From assembly GCA_041477005.1 (NCBI GenBank), contig JBGOUJ010000092.1, positions 1-16,980 on the forward strand: DNA of 16,980 bases. Direction: 5' to 3'. The number at the start of each line of letters is the position of its first letter. Within the stretch, counting starts at the first letter, position 1. The notes under the pieces were generated by a model. It saw only the letters and a program-made list of their open reading frames with translations. It was not told where the DNA came from and did no database searches. A program made the position numbers and the translations under genes. The DNA is from JBGOUJ01 sp041477005 (GTDB taxonomy: Bacteria; Acidobacteriota; Terriglobia; Bryobacterales; JACQDG01). Positions 6,523 to 13,701 of the stretch are shown here, piece by piece.

Positions 6523-7566
6523 GTGATGCTACTGTCGTCGATGACCGGCGTTCCCCATCTGGTGGCTCTGGCCGCGGTGTTGGCGGCGGCGATCACGCTG
6601 CGCCTGGCCTGGGGCAAGCTGTTCGTCCACGGGCGCGAGCCCGGGGCGATGGACCGGTGGCTGGCCGAGTACACGGCGACTCCGGTTTTTCTGCTGGTGA
6701 TGGCCGTGGGCGCCGAGGTGATTCTCGCGCGGCTGGCGGAGCTGCCGCCGGTGGCCCGTCTCTCGGTGACCCGTTACGCCCTGGGCGCGGCGTACGTTTT
6801 CACCGTCTTGAGCTCCACCTGGGTGGTTTACGCGCTGGTCCGAGGGGTAGGCGAATGGTATATGAGCCGCTTCACGCGGCCGGCCGGCAGCGCGGTCGAT
6901 GCGGAGCTGATTCCGGCCTTCCGGCTGGTGGTCAAGGTGGTGCTGATCTTTGTGGCCGGCACGATGGTCCTGGGCCATTACGATGTGGACATCAAGGCGC
7001 TGCTCGGCGCGGCCGGCGCCGCCTCCCTGATCTTGGCCCTGGGCGCGCAGGCGACGATTGCCAACATGGTCGCCGGCTTCACCATCCTGGTCGACCGCCC
7101 CTTCCGGCTCGGCGATCGCGTCGAGCTCCCCGACGGCCGCTCCGGCGACGTGCAGGAAATCGGCCTGCGCTCCACCAAGATCCTCTCGCCCGACTTCACC
7201 CTCTACATTATTCCCAACTCCGAGCTGGCCAAGTCGAGCGTCGTCAATTACTCCTATCCCACCGACCGGATGAACGTGCGCCAGAAGCTGGCTGTGCCCT
7301 ACGGCTCCGACATAGCCAGGGTCAAGCGGATCCTGATCGAGAGCTGCCGGGAGCACTCGCTGGTGTTGCCGGATCCGCCGCCCAACGCCCAACTGAGCCA
7401 GTTGGGCGATTCCGGCGTGCAGGTCAGCTTCAATTTCTGGATCGACGACTTCCGGACGAAAGGCCGCATCGCCGACGAGATCCACATGGCGGTCTATGCC
7501 CGCCTCGAGCAGGAGGGGATCCGGATTTTCCCGCCCAGGCAAGTGGAGCTGCTTTCTCAGCAGTAG
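6523..7566 (+). CDS. MscS-family mechanosensitive ion channel
   Basis: This is an inner-membrane channel of the small-conductance mechanosensitive family, which opens under membrane tension and releases solutes on osmotic downshock. The 347-residue protein has membrane segments near 10-28, 52-72, 88-108 and 133-150. The Ala/Gly-rich pore helix follows at about 158-185 (LLGAAGAASLILALGAQATIANMVAGF, in pieces). The MscS beta domain (FTILVDRPFRLGDRVEL, then VQEIGLRSTKI, and IIPNSELAKSSVVNYS) spans about 186-245, and the cytoplasmic alpha/beta vestibule ends near 343 (GIRIFPPRQVELLSQQ). The start is ambiguous: GTG at 6523, ATG at 6526 or ATG at 6541 are all possible and none has a proper Shine-Dalgarno sequence. 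A leaderless transcript is possible given the candidate -10 at 6515-6520. A repeat element follows directly after the stop. Confidence 0.9.
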   Translation: MMLLSSMTGVPHLVALAAVLAAAITLRLAWGKLFVHGREPGAMDRWLAEYTATPVFLLVMAVGAEVILARLAELPPVARLSVTRYALGAAYVFTVLSSTWVVYALVRGVGEWYMSRFTRPAGSAVDAELIPAFRLVVKVVLIFVAGTMVLGHYDVDIKALLGAAGAASLILALGAQATIANMVAGFTILVDRPFRLGDRVELPDGRSGDVQEIGLRSTKILSPDFTLYIIPNSELAKSSVVNYSYPTDRMNVRQKLAVPYGSDIARVKRILIESCREHSLVLPDPPPNAQLSQLGDSGVQVSFNFWIDDFRTKGRIADEIHMAVYARLEQEGIRIFPPRQVELLSQQ

Positions 7567-7578
7567 CCGACGGAGAGC

Positions 7579-7680
7579 AGGAACCAGCCATCAGCCGTCA
7601 GCCATCAGCCGTCAGCAACCGTCCTCTGTCCGAGCTGGTTCTGAATGCTGATAGCTGGCGGCTAACTTTGACGGCTACCT
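7579..7680. repeat. Palindromic heptad-armed intergenic element, copy D
   Basis: This element lies between the convergent mscS and pcm genes. On the plus strand, heptamers of the form YRTCAGC run 7589-7616 (four units alternating catcagc and cgtcagc). A core reads at 7617-7640, and GCTRRYR-type units run to 7676. Read on the minus strand, the core is AACCAGCTCGGAC then AGAGGACGGTT, matching the copies at 14940-15090. The outer ends AGG (7579-7581) and CCT (7678-7680) are inverted. The pcm stop codon (7675-7677) falls inside the element. Confidence 0.75.
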
Positions 7681-8373
7681 ATTGACCATCGGAACGAAGG
7701 CGACGGGCAGCACGTTGCGGGTGGTGATCTTGCCGGAGGCGGATTTTTCGACCACCACCAGATCCTGCCCGAAGAAACTCCCGCCCACCGGCGCCACCAG
7801 CTTGCCGCCCGGCTGGAGCTGGTCGATCAGCGCTTGCGGGACCTTGGGCGGTGCGGCGGTCAAAATGATCCGGTCGAAAGGCGCCTGCTCGGGCCAGCCA
7901 GCGTAGCCGTTGCCGATTCTTACTTGGACGTTGCCGCAGCCCAGGGCCTTGAGCCGGCCGGCGGCCTGCTCGCCGAGCGGGCGGACGATCTCGATCGTGT
8001 AGACGGCTTTGGCTACGCGCGCCAGCACCGCCGCCTGATAGCCGGAGCCGGTTCCGATTTCCAGGACCCGGTGGCTCCGGCCGGCGTCGAGCAGTTCCGT
8101 CATCACCGCCACAATGTACGGCTGGGAGATGGTCTGCCCATGGCCGATAGGCAGCGGGTAGTCGCCGTAAGCCTGGGGGGCCAGCTCGGGTGGGACGAAA
8201 AGGTGCCGGGGAACGGCGCGCATCGCCTGGAGCACGTCCGGCTTGCGAACGCCCCTGGCCTCGATCTGCTCGACGACCATTCGCTCCCGCTGGGTCTGGT
8301 AGGGATCGGTGGCCCACAGCAGGGCGGCAGGCAGGGCCAGCGCGGCGAGGAAGAGAAGCAGGGCAAGCACCAT
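7675..8373 (-). CDS. pcm: Membrane-anchored protein-L-isoaspartate O-methyltransferase
   Basis: This enzyme uses S-adenosylmethionine to methylate L-isoaspartyl residues in aged proteins and start their repair. Of the 232 residues, the PIMT fold spans about 24-230: MVVEQIEARGVRKPDVLQAMRAVPRHLFVP, the substrate loop GHGQTISQPYIVA (TISQP at 81-85), and the SAM motif VLEIGTGSGYQ (103-113). Later parts are FDRIILTAAPPKVPQALIDQL and LVAPVG. Unlike cytosolic PIMT, it begins with a hydrophobic segment (residues 2-21) with no N-terminal positive charge; the arginines follow it. That suggests an N-out anchor with the catalytic domain in the cytoplasm, but a cleaved signal peptide is possible. The ATG at 8373 has AGGAG 6 bases upstream; an internal Met at residue 32 has poorer spacing. 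It is divergent from the permease gene with a 28-base gap. Confidence 0.9.
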   Translation of the reverse strand: MVLALLLFLAALALPAALLWATDPYQTQRERMVVEQIEARGVRKPDVLQAMRAVPRHLFVPPELAPQAYGDYPLPIGHGQTISQPYIVAVMTELLDAGRSHRVLEIGTGSGYQAAVLARVAKAVYTIEIVRPLGEQAAGRLKALGCGNVQVRIGNGYAGWPEQAPFDRIILTAAPPKVPQALIDQLQPGGKLVAPVGGSFFGQDLVVVEKSASGKITTRNVLPVAFVPMVNR

Positions 8374-8401
8374 CGCAGGCTCCTAATATACATTGTAATC
8401 C
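8374..8401. promoter_or_regulatory. Very short divergent promoter region with TACA/TGTA palindrome
   Basis: These 28 bases hold the pcm Shine-Dalgarno sequence (AGGAG on the minus strand) and an AT-rich tract with TACAT then TGTA, a near-palindrome. On the minus strand TACAAT and on the plus strand TGTAAT both resemble -10 hexamers. If either is used, its -35 lies inside the opposite gene. The plus-strand one would put a start site at or next to the permease ATG. Confidence 0.35.
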
Positions 8402-9772
8402 ATGCCGCAACCCAAACTGCTGCGCCAGCTCGGAGTTTTCAGCGCCACGGCCATCGTCGTGTCGAACATGATCGGGACCGGCATCTTCATCACGCCGGGT
8501 TTTCTGGCCGGCCAGCTCGGCTCGGCCTCCTTGGTGGTGGCCATCTGGTTCGTGGGCGCGGCCCTGGCCCTGGTTGGGGCGCTGTGCTACTCCGAGCTGG
8601 GGATCAACTTCCCCAGATCCGGGGGAGAGTATGTCTACCTGACGGAGGCCTGGGGACCAATCTGGGGTTTCCTGACCGGGTGGGTCTCCTTTTTCGCCGG
8701 CTTTTCCGCCCCGATCGCTGTCGCGGCGCTGGGCGTGGCGGAATACCTTGGCTATTTCTTCCCGATTCTGAGGGCGAAAGACGTCGGGCCGGCGCTTTCG
8801 CTGGGCCTCTTCACCGTGCGGCTCGGCCCGGCGCAGTTCCTGGCCTGCGCTTTAGTGGTCGCCTTCACCGCGCTCAACATGGTCGGACTGCTGCGAGCGG
8901 CGCAGATCCAGAACTTTCTCACCACCACGAAGATCCTCACCATCGCGGCGTTTATCGTGCTGGCCGTGCTCGTGGGCCATGGGAGCTGGAGCCACTTTAC
9001 GACACCGGCCGTGCGCACCTCGCCGCATTCGATTCCCGCGCAGTTCCTGATCAGCCTGGTGTGGGTCTATTTCGGTTACAGCGGCTGGAACGCCGCCACC
9101 TACGTCGCCGAAGAGGTGCGCGAGCCTGAGCGCACGCTGCCCCGCTCGCTGCTGGCCGGGACGATGCTGGTAGCGCTGCTGTATGCCGGTCTGAACGTCG
9201 CCTTCATTTACGGCCTGCCGCTCGAAACCATGAAGGAAGTGATCGCCGTGGGCGCCCCCGCCGCCCGCGCCCTGTTCGGCCCCGCAGTCGCCGGGACCTT
9301 CAGCGGCTTAATGGCCTTCGCCCTGCTTTCCACCATTAACGCCATGACGATCATCGGCCCGCGCGTCTATTACGCCATGGCCTGCCGCGGGGCGTTCTTT
9401 GCCGCGGCCCAGCGGGTTCACCCGCGCTGGAACACCCCCTGGATCGCCGTGCTCGCCCAGGGCGCCTGCTGCTGCCTGCTGATCGTCACCGGCACGTTCG
9501 AGAGCCTGATCCAGTACATCGGCTTCAGCCTCTGGATGTTCACCGCGCTGGCGGTGGTCGGCCTGCTGCGCCTGCGGCAGCGGCCTGGCTGGAACCGGGT
9601 GCCGGCAACCAATTTCGCTTTTCCGCTGATTCCCGCCCTTTACATAGCCACCAGCGCCTGGGCGTTGATTTACACCGTGTTGTTGCGTCCCGTCGAATCT
9701 GGCTACGGATTGCTCACCATGGCGGCGGGCGCAGCAGTCTGGTTGGCGGTCGGGAGTCGAGGGCCGGGGTAA
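8402..9772 (+). CDS. APC-superfamily amino acid permease
   Basis: The 456-residue protein is a secondary transporter of the amino acid/polyamine/organocation superfamily, with about 12 membrane segments through its length. The broken first helix carries the substrate-binding motif at residues 22-29 (NMIGTGIF). The YSELGINFPRSGGEYVYLTEAWG stretch near residues 64-86 (in pieces) is characteristic of the LAT-like/YjeH-YkbA type, as are VYFGYSGWNAATYVAEEVREPERTLPRSL (pieces) in the middle and GPRVYYAMACRG with AAQRVHPRWNTPW later. The length is normal. The substrate is not predictable beyond amino acids or related compounds. No Shine-Dalgarno sequence precedes the ATG at 8402. It ends convergent to the TM2 gene. 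Confidence 0.9.
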   Translation: MPQPKLLRQLGVFSATAIVVSNMIGTGIFITPGFLAGQLGSASLVVAIWFVGAALALVGALCYSELGINFPRSGGEYVYLTEAWGPIWGFLTGWVSFFAGFSAPIAVAALGVAEYLGYFFPILRAKDVGPALSLGLFTVRLGPAQFLACALVVAFTALNMVGLLRAAQIQNFLTTTKILTIAAFIVLAVLVGHGSWSHFTTPAVRTSPHSIPAQFLISLVWVYFGYSGWNAATYVAEEVREPERTLPRSLLAGTMLVALLYAGLNVAFIYGLPLETMKEVIAVGAPAARALFGPAVAGTFSGLMAFALLSTINAMTIIGPRVYYAMACRGAFFAAAQRVHPRWNTPWIAVLAQGACCCLLIVTGTFESLIQYIGFSLWMFTALAVVGLLRLRQRPGWNRVPATNFAFPLIPALYIATSAWALIYTVLLRPVESGYGLLTMAAGAAVWLAVGSRGPG

Positions 9773-9804
9773 GGTCACTGCCCGGTCAAGAAGGCGGCGC
9801 GCCT

Positions 9805-9839
9805 ACCGAAAAAATGTCCCGAATGGTCGTTATTTCGGT
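9805..9839. terminator. Possible hairpin between convergent genes
   Basis: ACCGAAA (9805-9811) and TTTCGGT (9833-9839) are inverted repeats of 7 bp around a 21-base loop, in the 81-base gap between the permease stop and the TM2 gene stop. The long loop makes it a weak candidate. No other terminator is visible in this gap. Confidence 0.3.
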
Positions 9840-9853
9840 GTGGTGGGGGAGTC

Positions 9854-10210
9854 TTACCAGACCACGATCTTCCGGCCCTGGTCGTCCTCGAACTCGCCGG
9901 CGATGATCAGGATCAGGTCGAACAGCATTCCGAAGGCCAGCAGGCCGAGGGTGAACAGCCAGAGGAAACCGGTGCCGGTTTTGCCGGCGTAAAAGCGGTG
10001 GGCGCCGAAAATGCCCAGGGGGAAACAGAGCAGCGCCGCGACCGCCCGCTTCCTGTCCGACGCGTTGACGACCACGACCGGCTGTGGCGCGGCGCTCCAG
10101 AGCGGGACCGTCGAATCGTAGCCGCACTTGCGGCAGAAGCGGTCCTCCGGCGTCATCGACGCCCCGCATTTCTGGCAATAAACAATGGAAGGGTTTACCG
10201 CCGAAGCCAT
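9854..10210 (-). CDS. Zinc-ribbon and TM2 domain membrane protein
   Basis: The 118-residue protein joins an N-terminal zinc ribbon to a TM2 domain. The four zinc ligands are Cys12-x2-Cys15 (YCQKCG) and Cys26-x2-Cys29 (FCRKCG). After a linker, the TM2 domain spans about 53-105. It has the family's signature loop GIFGAHRFYAGKTGTGFLWLF (residues 66-86 in part) between two hydrophobic helices, and the second helix ends with the conserved acidic residue in LFDLI. The tail EFEDDQGRKIVVW is charged. The biochemical role of bacterial TM2 proteins is not established. AAGGAG lies about 8 bases before the ATG at 10210, which supports this start. Confidence 0.88.
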   Translation of the reverse strand: MASAVNPSIVYCQKCGASMTPEDRFCRKCGYDSTVPLWSAAPQPVVVVNASDRKRAVAALLCFPLGIFGAHRFYAGKTGTGFLWLFTLGLLAFGMLFDLILIIAGEFEDDQGRKIVVW

Positions 10211-10410
10211 CGCTTTCTCTCCTTGCTACAGTATACGCGCCACGACCCGGAATGTTCCTGGAAGCGATTCAGCTCGGTCCAGGCGTTCCCGGCAGCGCCG
10301 CTTGACAGTGAAAGGAGACGCGGCCTGCTAGACATTTCCTGTAGGACCGAGAGGACCGCTGCGAGCTCTGCTACCGTCGTGGCGAGCCATAAATATGGTA
10401 GGATGACATT
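10211..10410. other. Intergenic region, tentative promoter only
   Basis: This 200-base divergent gap holds no tRNA or ORF that I can support. A perfect TTGACA occurs at 10302-10307, with a poor -10 candidate (TGCTAG, 10326-10331) 18 bases on, which could drive the antitoxin gene. CAGCTCGGTCC near 10270 differs by one base from part of the heptad-element core, but no arms flank it. Confidence 0.3.
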
Positions 10411-10638
10411 ATGAGAACCACTGTCGACATTCCCGATCCCACGTACCGGAAACTCAAGTCCAGGGCGGCCCAGCAGGGCTGCTCCGTCAAGGAACTCGTG
10501 CTTCGCGGAGTGGAGAAGGAGCTGGGGGTCGAAACGGCCGGGAAGGGTCGAATCCGGCTGCCGATTGTCCGTTCCAAAGAGCCGGGCAAGCTGTGTCTGA
10601 CCAACGAAAAGATCTATGAGATCATCCCTTTTCCCTGA
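10411..10638 (+). CDS. Orphan VapB-like ribbon-helix-helix antitoxin
   Basis: The 75-residue protein begins MRTTVDIPDPTYRKLKSRA, the beta strand and first helix of a ribbon-helix-helix DNA-binding domain. The second helix reads CSVKELVLRGVEKEL, ending near residue 38. The tail (GRIRLPIVRSKEPGKLCLTNEKIYEI) fits the toxin-wrapping segment of VapB-type antitoxins. The ATG has AGGA 7 bases upstream. A VapC PIN toxin would be expected immediately downstream, but only 57 bases separate this gene from the convergent MFS gene, and they contain no PIN-domain start. It is therefore either a solitary antitoxin, a remnant of a lost pair, or a regulator whose partner is elsewhere. Confidence 0.78.
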   Translation: MRTTVDIPDPTYRKLKSRAAQQGCSVKELVLRGVEKELGVETAGKGRIRLPIVRSKEPGKLCLTNEKIYEIIPFP

Positions 10639-10695
10639 TGTACAGGCTATGGCGTCGATTCGGGTCAGGCTGCTCTAGAAACTTCCCCGTGACCC

Positions 10696-11952
10696 TCACG
10701 CCGCCGGCTCGCGCCACAGCCGCAGTGCCAGCGCCCAGGCGGCGGCCGGGATAAACAGGAAGCAGCCGAGGGCCACGGCGGCGGCGCGCGGGGTGACGCC
10801 GTGGTCCAGCGCGAAACCCATTCCGTAAGCCGAGACCGCCGCCGCTAGTTCGTTGAGGGCGAAGTCGGCGGCGAAGACGCGGCCGCGGAAACGATCTTCG
10901 CTGTTGAGCTGCAGCAGAGTGGTGGAGAAAACCCAAACGACCGAGCCGCCCGCGTGCGCCGCCACCACGCAGACCGAGGCCGCCGCCAGCGTCGGCGCCC
11001 GGCTGAACACAAGGTAGAAGCAGCCCAGGGTTACAAAGCCGAGTAGAACCCCCTGGCGCATCCGCTGTTGGCTGGTTCCGGCAAACCACCCGCCGATAAA
11101 GGGGCCGATGATGGCGCCGATGCCGCGGGACGTGAACAGCGTGCTCATGCCCAGCACGCCCGTTCCCGCGAGGTGGAATTCGCGCTCCGAGATCACCGAA
11201 AGCAGCACCAGATTGCCGCCCACGAACCCCAAGCCGAACTTCACAAACAGCAGCGACATTAGCCGCAAGTCGCCTTTCACGTAGCGGACGCCCTCGACGA
11301 TCGGTCCCAGGCCGAGGATGTCGATCCAGCTCAGGTGACGGCCCCCGGCTAAGTGCGGCTCGGCGAACTGCATCCGGGCGAGCAAGGCCGCCGAAGCCAG
11401 AAACGAAAGCGAGTTGAGCGTGAAGGCGCTGCCGCGCCCGAAGAAATGAACGATCAGCCCGCCCAGGCCCGCCCCCACCGCCAGGTTGAACGACCAGGTG
11501 GCCGCCGAGAGGGCGTTGGCAGCGATCACTTCCTGCTCGCCGACGATGTTGGGGATCACCGCCGACCGGCCTGGCTCGAAGAAAGCCGCCGACACAACCT
11601 CGGACGCCAGGAGCAGGTAGAGCATCCACAACTGGTCGCGGCTGTGGACGGCCAGCATCCCGACCACGATCACTGCCCGAGCCAGGTCGGCGGCGATCAT
11701 GACCGCCTTGCGGCTCACGCGGTCGTTGACCGCGCCGGCCGTCGGCCCGAGGAAGAACATGGGCAGAATCTGGAGCAGCACCACCAGCCCGACCATTTGC
11801 GCCGAGCCCGTCAGCCGGTACACCAGGTCGTAAATGGCGACCGTGTAAAGCCAGTCGCCCAGCTCGCTGACGATCTGGGCCATCCAAAGGCGCCGGAAGT
11901 TGGCGTTGTCGCGGACCAGCCGGTAATAGCGGCTAAGAGAGATGTCGCTCAT
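10696..11952 (-). CDS. MFS transporter, drug/siderophore exporter type
   Basis: The 418-residue protein is a major facilitator superfamily transporter with 12 predicted membrane segments, most like the MFS_3/EntS group of proton-driven exporters. Visible features are NFRRLWMAQIVSELGDWLYTVAIYDLVYRLTGSAQ (in pieces) at the N-terminus, the loop 2-3 motif GAVNDRVSRKAVMIAADLARA (in part) near residues 68-90, and the second-half equivalents GIGAIIGPFIGGWFAG and NSEDRFRGRVFAADFALNEL. I start it at the ATG at 11950-11952, which overlaps the methyltransferase stop as ATGA; a longer in-frame ORF upstream is only the shadow of that gene. The overlap implies translational coupling. The substrate cannot be read from sequence. 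Confidence 0.88.
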   Translation of the reverse strand: MSDISLSRYYRLVRDNANFRRLWMAQIVSELGDWLYTVAIYDLVYRLTGSAQMVGLVVLLQILPMFFLGPTAGAVNDRVSRKAVMIAADLARAVIVVGMLAVHSRDQLWMLYLLLASEVVSAAFFEPGRSAVIPNIVGEQEVIAANALSAATWSFNLAVGAGLGGLIVHFFGRGSAFTLNSLSFLASAALLARMQFAEPHLAGGRHLSWIDILGLGPIVEGVRYVKGDLRLMSLLFVKFGLGFVGGNLVLLSVISEREFHLAGTGVLGMSTLFTSRGIGAIIGPFIGGWFAGTSQQRMRQGVLLGFVTLGCFYLVFSRAPTLAAASVCVVAAHAGGSVVWVFSTTLLQLNSEDRFRGRVFAADFALNELAAAVSAYGMGFALDHGVTPRAAAVALGCFLFIPAAAWALALRLWREPAA

Positions 11953-12665
11953 TTCCAGGCCGCCAGCAGCAGATCGCTCGATCGTTCGAGATCGAAGGGC
12001 TCGCCGTCGTAGCCGCCCCAGATCTCGAGCCGGCGACAACCGGTCAGCCGGCAGGCGTTTTCCAAATCCTTGCGGAAGACCGGCCGCTGCCGGGAAGTCT
12101 CGACGGCCGAGCGCCACGGCTCGGCGCCCTGGCGGGTCAGAAACACGGTGTGGAAATTGATGTAGGAGCTGCCGTAATCGGCGAACTTGAACAGAATCAC
12201 CTCTTCCTCGCCCCGCCGTCCGGAAAGCAGCGGGAAGAAGCGCGCCTTCTCGCGCCACCGCAGGTCGTAGTTGAGGTTTTGCGTGAACAGGACGCCGCCC
12301 GGGTCGAGTACGGCGTGCATTTCGGCGATGGCGGTTTCCATCTGGTTAGGCTCGGCGAGACCAGGGAGCACGTTGCCCAGGCACAGCACAGCGTCGAAGC
12401 GGCGGCCCAACTGCGAGCACTGCTCGAGCCGGAGCTGCTCGACGCGGCCGGCGCCCTTGGCGCGCGAGGCTTCCACCATTTCCGCGCCGGCGTCGATGCC
12501 GGTCACCTCGAACCCCGCGTCCTCGAGGGCCGGCAGATGCCCGCCGGCGCCGCAGGCCGCCACCAGCACCCGGCGGCCGGGAATCAACTTCTGGAGGAAA
12601 GGGATCTCCCGTGCCAGGCGCGCCGGCCAGTTTACCAGGCAATCATAATACCTTGCGAGAAGCAC
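11949..12665 (-). CDS. Class I SAM-dependent methyltransferase
   Basis: The 238-residue protein has a Rossmann-type methyltransferase core. Motif I reads RVLVAACGAGGHLPALEDAG (residues 32-51), followed by the acidic residue Asp58 (GFEVTGIDAGAEMVE) that binds the SAM ribose. The region FDAVLCLGNVLPGL (90-103) is motif IV-like, and LDPGGVLFTQNLNYDLR follows. The C-terminal third has no recognised substrate motif, so it could act on a small molecule or a lipid. The GTG start at 12665 has GAGG 8 bases upstream and lies 10 bases after the trpS stop. Its stop overlaps the MFS start. Placement between trpS and an exporter suggests one transcript, but a joint function for methyltransferase and exporter is only inference. 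Confidence 0.85.
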   Translation of the reverse strand: MLLARYYDCLVNWPARLAREIPFLQKLIPGRRVLVAACGAGGHLPALEDAGFEVTGIDAGAEMVEASRAKGAGRVEQLRLEQCSQLGRRFDAVLCLGNVLPGLAEPNQMETAIAEMHAVLDPGGVLFTQNLNYDLRWREKARFFPLLSGRRGEEEVILFKFADYGSSYINFHTVFLTRQGAEPWRSAVETSRQRPVFRKDLENACRLTGCRRLEIWGGYDGEPFDLERSSDLLLAAWK

Positions 12666-12675
12666 CCGCGCCGCC

Positions 12676-13659
12676 TCACGTATACAGCCCGGTCTTTTTC
12701 TTCACCAGCTCGACCGTAGCGTTGGCGATGGGAGAAACTCGCGCGGCGCCCTCTTGCAGGACCTTGTGCAGATAGCCCGGCTCGGCCGTAACCTCGCGGT
12801 AGCGGCGCTGGATCGGATCGAGGCAGGAGACGACCATCTCGGTGACGTTCTTCTTCAGCCCCGCGTAGTTCATGCCGCTGAAGTGCTTCCGCGTCTGCTC
12901 GTCGCTCCAGCTGCTGAAGGCCTGGAAGATGTTGAGCAGGTTGGCGACGCCGGGGCCGAGGTCGTAGAAGTCAACGGCCGGCTTGGTATCGGTGGTGGCC
13001 CGGCCGATTACTTTCTTGATCCTCTCGGGCGGGTCGAGCAGGGCGACGGAGTGCATCGAGCCGGGGGCCGACTTGCTCATCTTTACGGTCGGATCGTCAA
13101 GGCCCATCACACGCGCTCCTACCGTGGGAAGCTTCGTCTGCGGAAGCACGAACGTTTCGCCATACTGTGAGTTGAAGCGCTGGGCGACGTCGCGGGTGAG
13201 CTCCAGGTGCTGCGATTGATCGTCGCCCACCGGCACGATCGCCGCCTGGTAGAGCAGAATGTCGGCGGCCATCAGGGCCGGATAGAGAAGCAGGCCGGAG
13301 CCGACCGACTCCTGCTGCTCCGCCTTCGCCTTGAACTGCGTCATGCGGGTCAGCCAGCCCACTGGCGTCACGCAGGTCAGCACCCAGGCGAGCTCGACGT
13401 GGGCGGGCACGGCCGACTGCACGAAGATGGCGCAGTGCTGCGGGTCGATCCCCGCCGCGATATAGATCGCCGCGATCTCCTCGATCTTCTTTCGCAGCTC
13501 GGCCGGATCCTGATAGATGGTGATGGCGTGCAGGTCCACGATGCCGAAGATGGTCTCGTAGTCGTATTGAATCTGAACCCAGCTCTTCAGCGCCCCCAGG
13601 TAGTTGCCGATGTGCAGATTCCCGGAAGGCTGCATCGCTGAGAACACGCGGGGTTTCAT
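12676..13659 (-). CDS. trpS: Tryptophan--tRNA ligase
   Basis: This class I aminoacyl-tRNA synthetase charges tRNA-Trp. The 327-residue product has its ATP-binding HIGH-type motif as HIGN (residues 16-19, PSGNLHIGNYLGAL) and a perfect KMSKS at 193-197 (DDPTVKMSKSAPGS). Family segments VDLHAIT, YPALMAADILLY and VPVGDDQSQHLELTRD are all present. Length is normal for the bacterial enzyme. I prefer the ATG at 13659, which gives MKPRVFSAMQPSG as in other TrpS proteins. An upstream in-frame ATG at 13680 adds seven residues and cannot be excluded, because neither has a good Shine-Dalgarno sequence. A much longer ORF upstream is antisense to rlmD. The gene heads an operon with the methyltransferase and MFS genes. 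Confidence 0.95.
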   Translation of the reverse strand: MKPRVFSAMQPSGNLHIGNYLGALKSWVQIQYDYETIFGIVDLHAITIYQDPAELRKKIEEIAAIYIAAGIDPQHCAIFVQSAVPAHVELAWVLTCVTPVGWLTRMTQFKAKAEQQESVGSGLLLYPALMAADILLYQAAIVPVGDDQSQHLELTRDVAQRFNSQYGETFVLPQTKLPTVGARVMGLDDPTVKMSKSAPGSMHSVALLDPPERIKKVIGRATTDTKPAVDFYDLGPGVANLLNIFQAFSSWSDEQTRKHFSGMNYAGLKKNVTEMVVSCLDPIQRRYREVTAEPGYLHKVLQEGAARVSPIANATVELVKKKTGLYT

Positions 13660-13701
13660 AGCAGGAAGCGAACGTTTCATTCTACAGTAGGGAGAGGACC
13701 A

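Noticed and set aside
6306..7685. 459-residue plus-strand ORF overlapping mscS
   Set aside because: It is Gly/Arg/Pro-rich without domain logic and overlaps the clear MscS reading frame; it is a GC-driven shadow ORF.
10269..10280. Further copy of the heptad-element core (CAGCTCGGTCC)
   Set aside because: It matches only about 11 bases with one mismatch and has no heptad arms; it is probably chance.
10211..10410. tRNA or small RNA gene in the gap
   Set aside because: No cloverleaf (T-loop GGTTCRA with paired acceptor) can be drawn; only a tentative promoter is visible.
10639..10695. Truncated PIN-domain toxin after the antitoxin
   Set aside because: No acidic PIN motif (such as LDTNVL) can be read in any plus frame of these 57 bases.
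11953..12258. N-terminal extension of the MFS transporter to 12258
   Set aside because: The extension lies out of frame over the methyltransferase gene; the ATGA overlap at 11949-11952 and the MFS-like MSDISLSRYY start are better.
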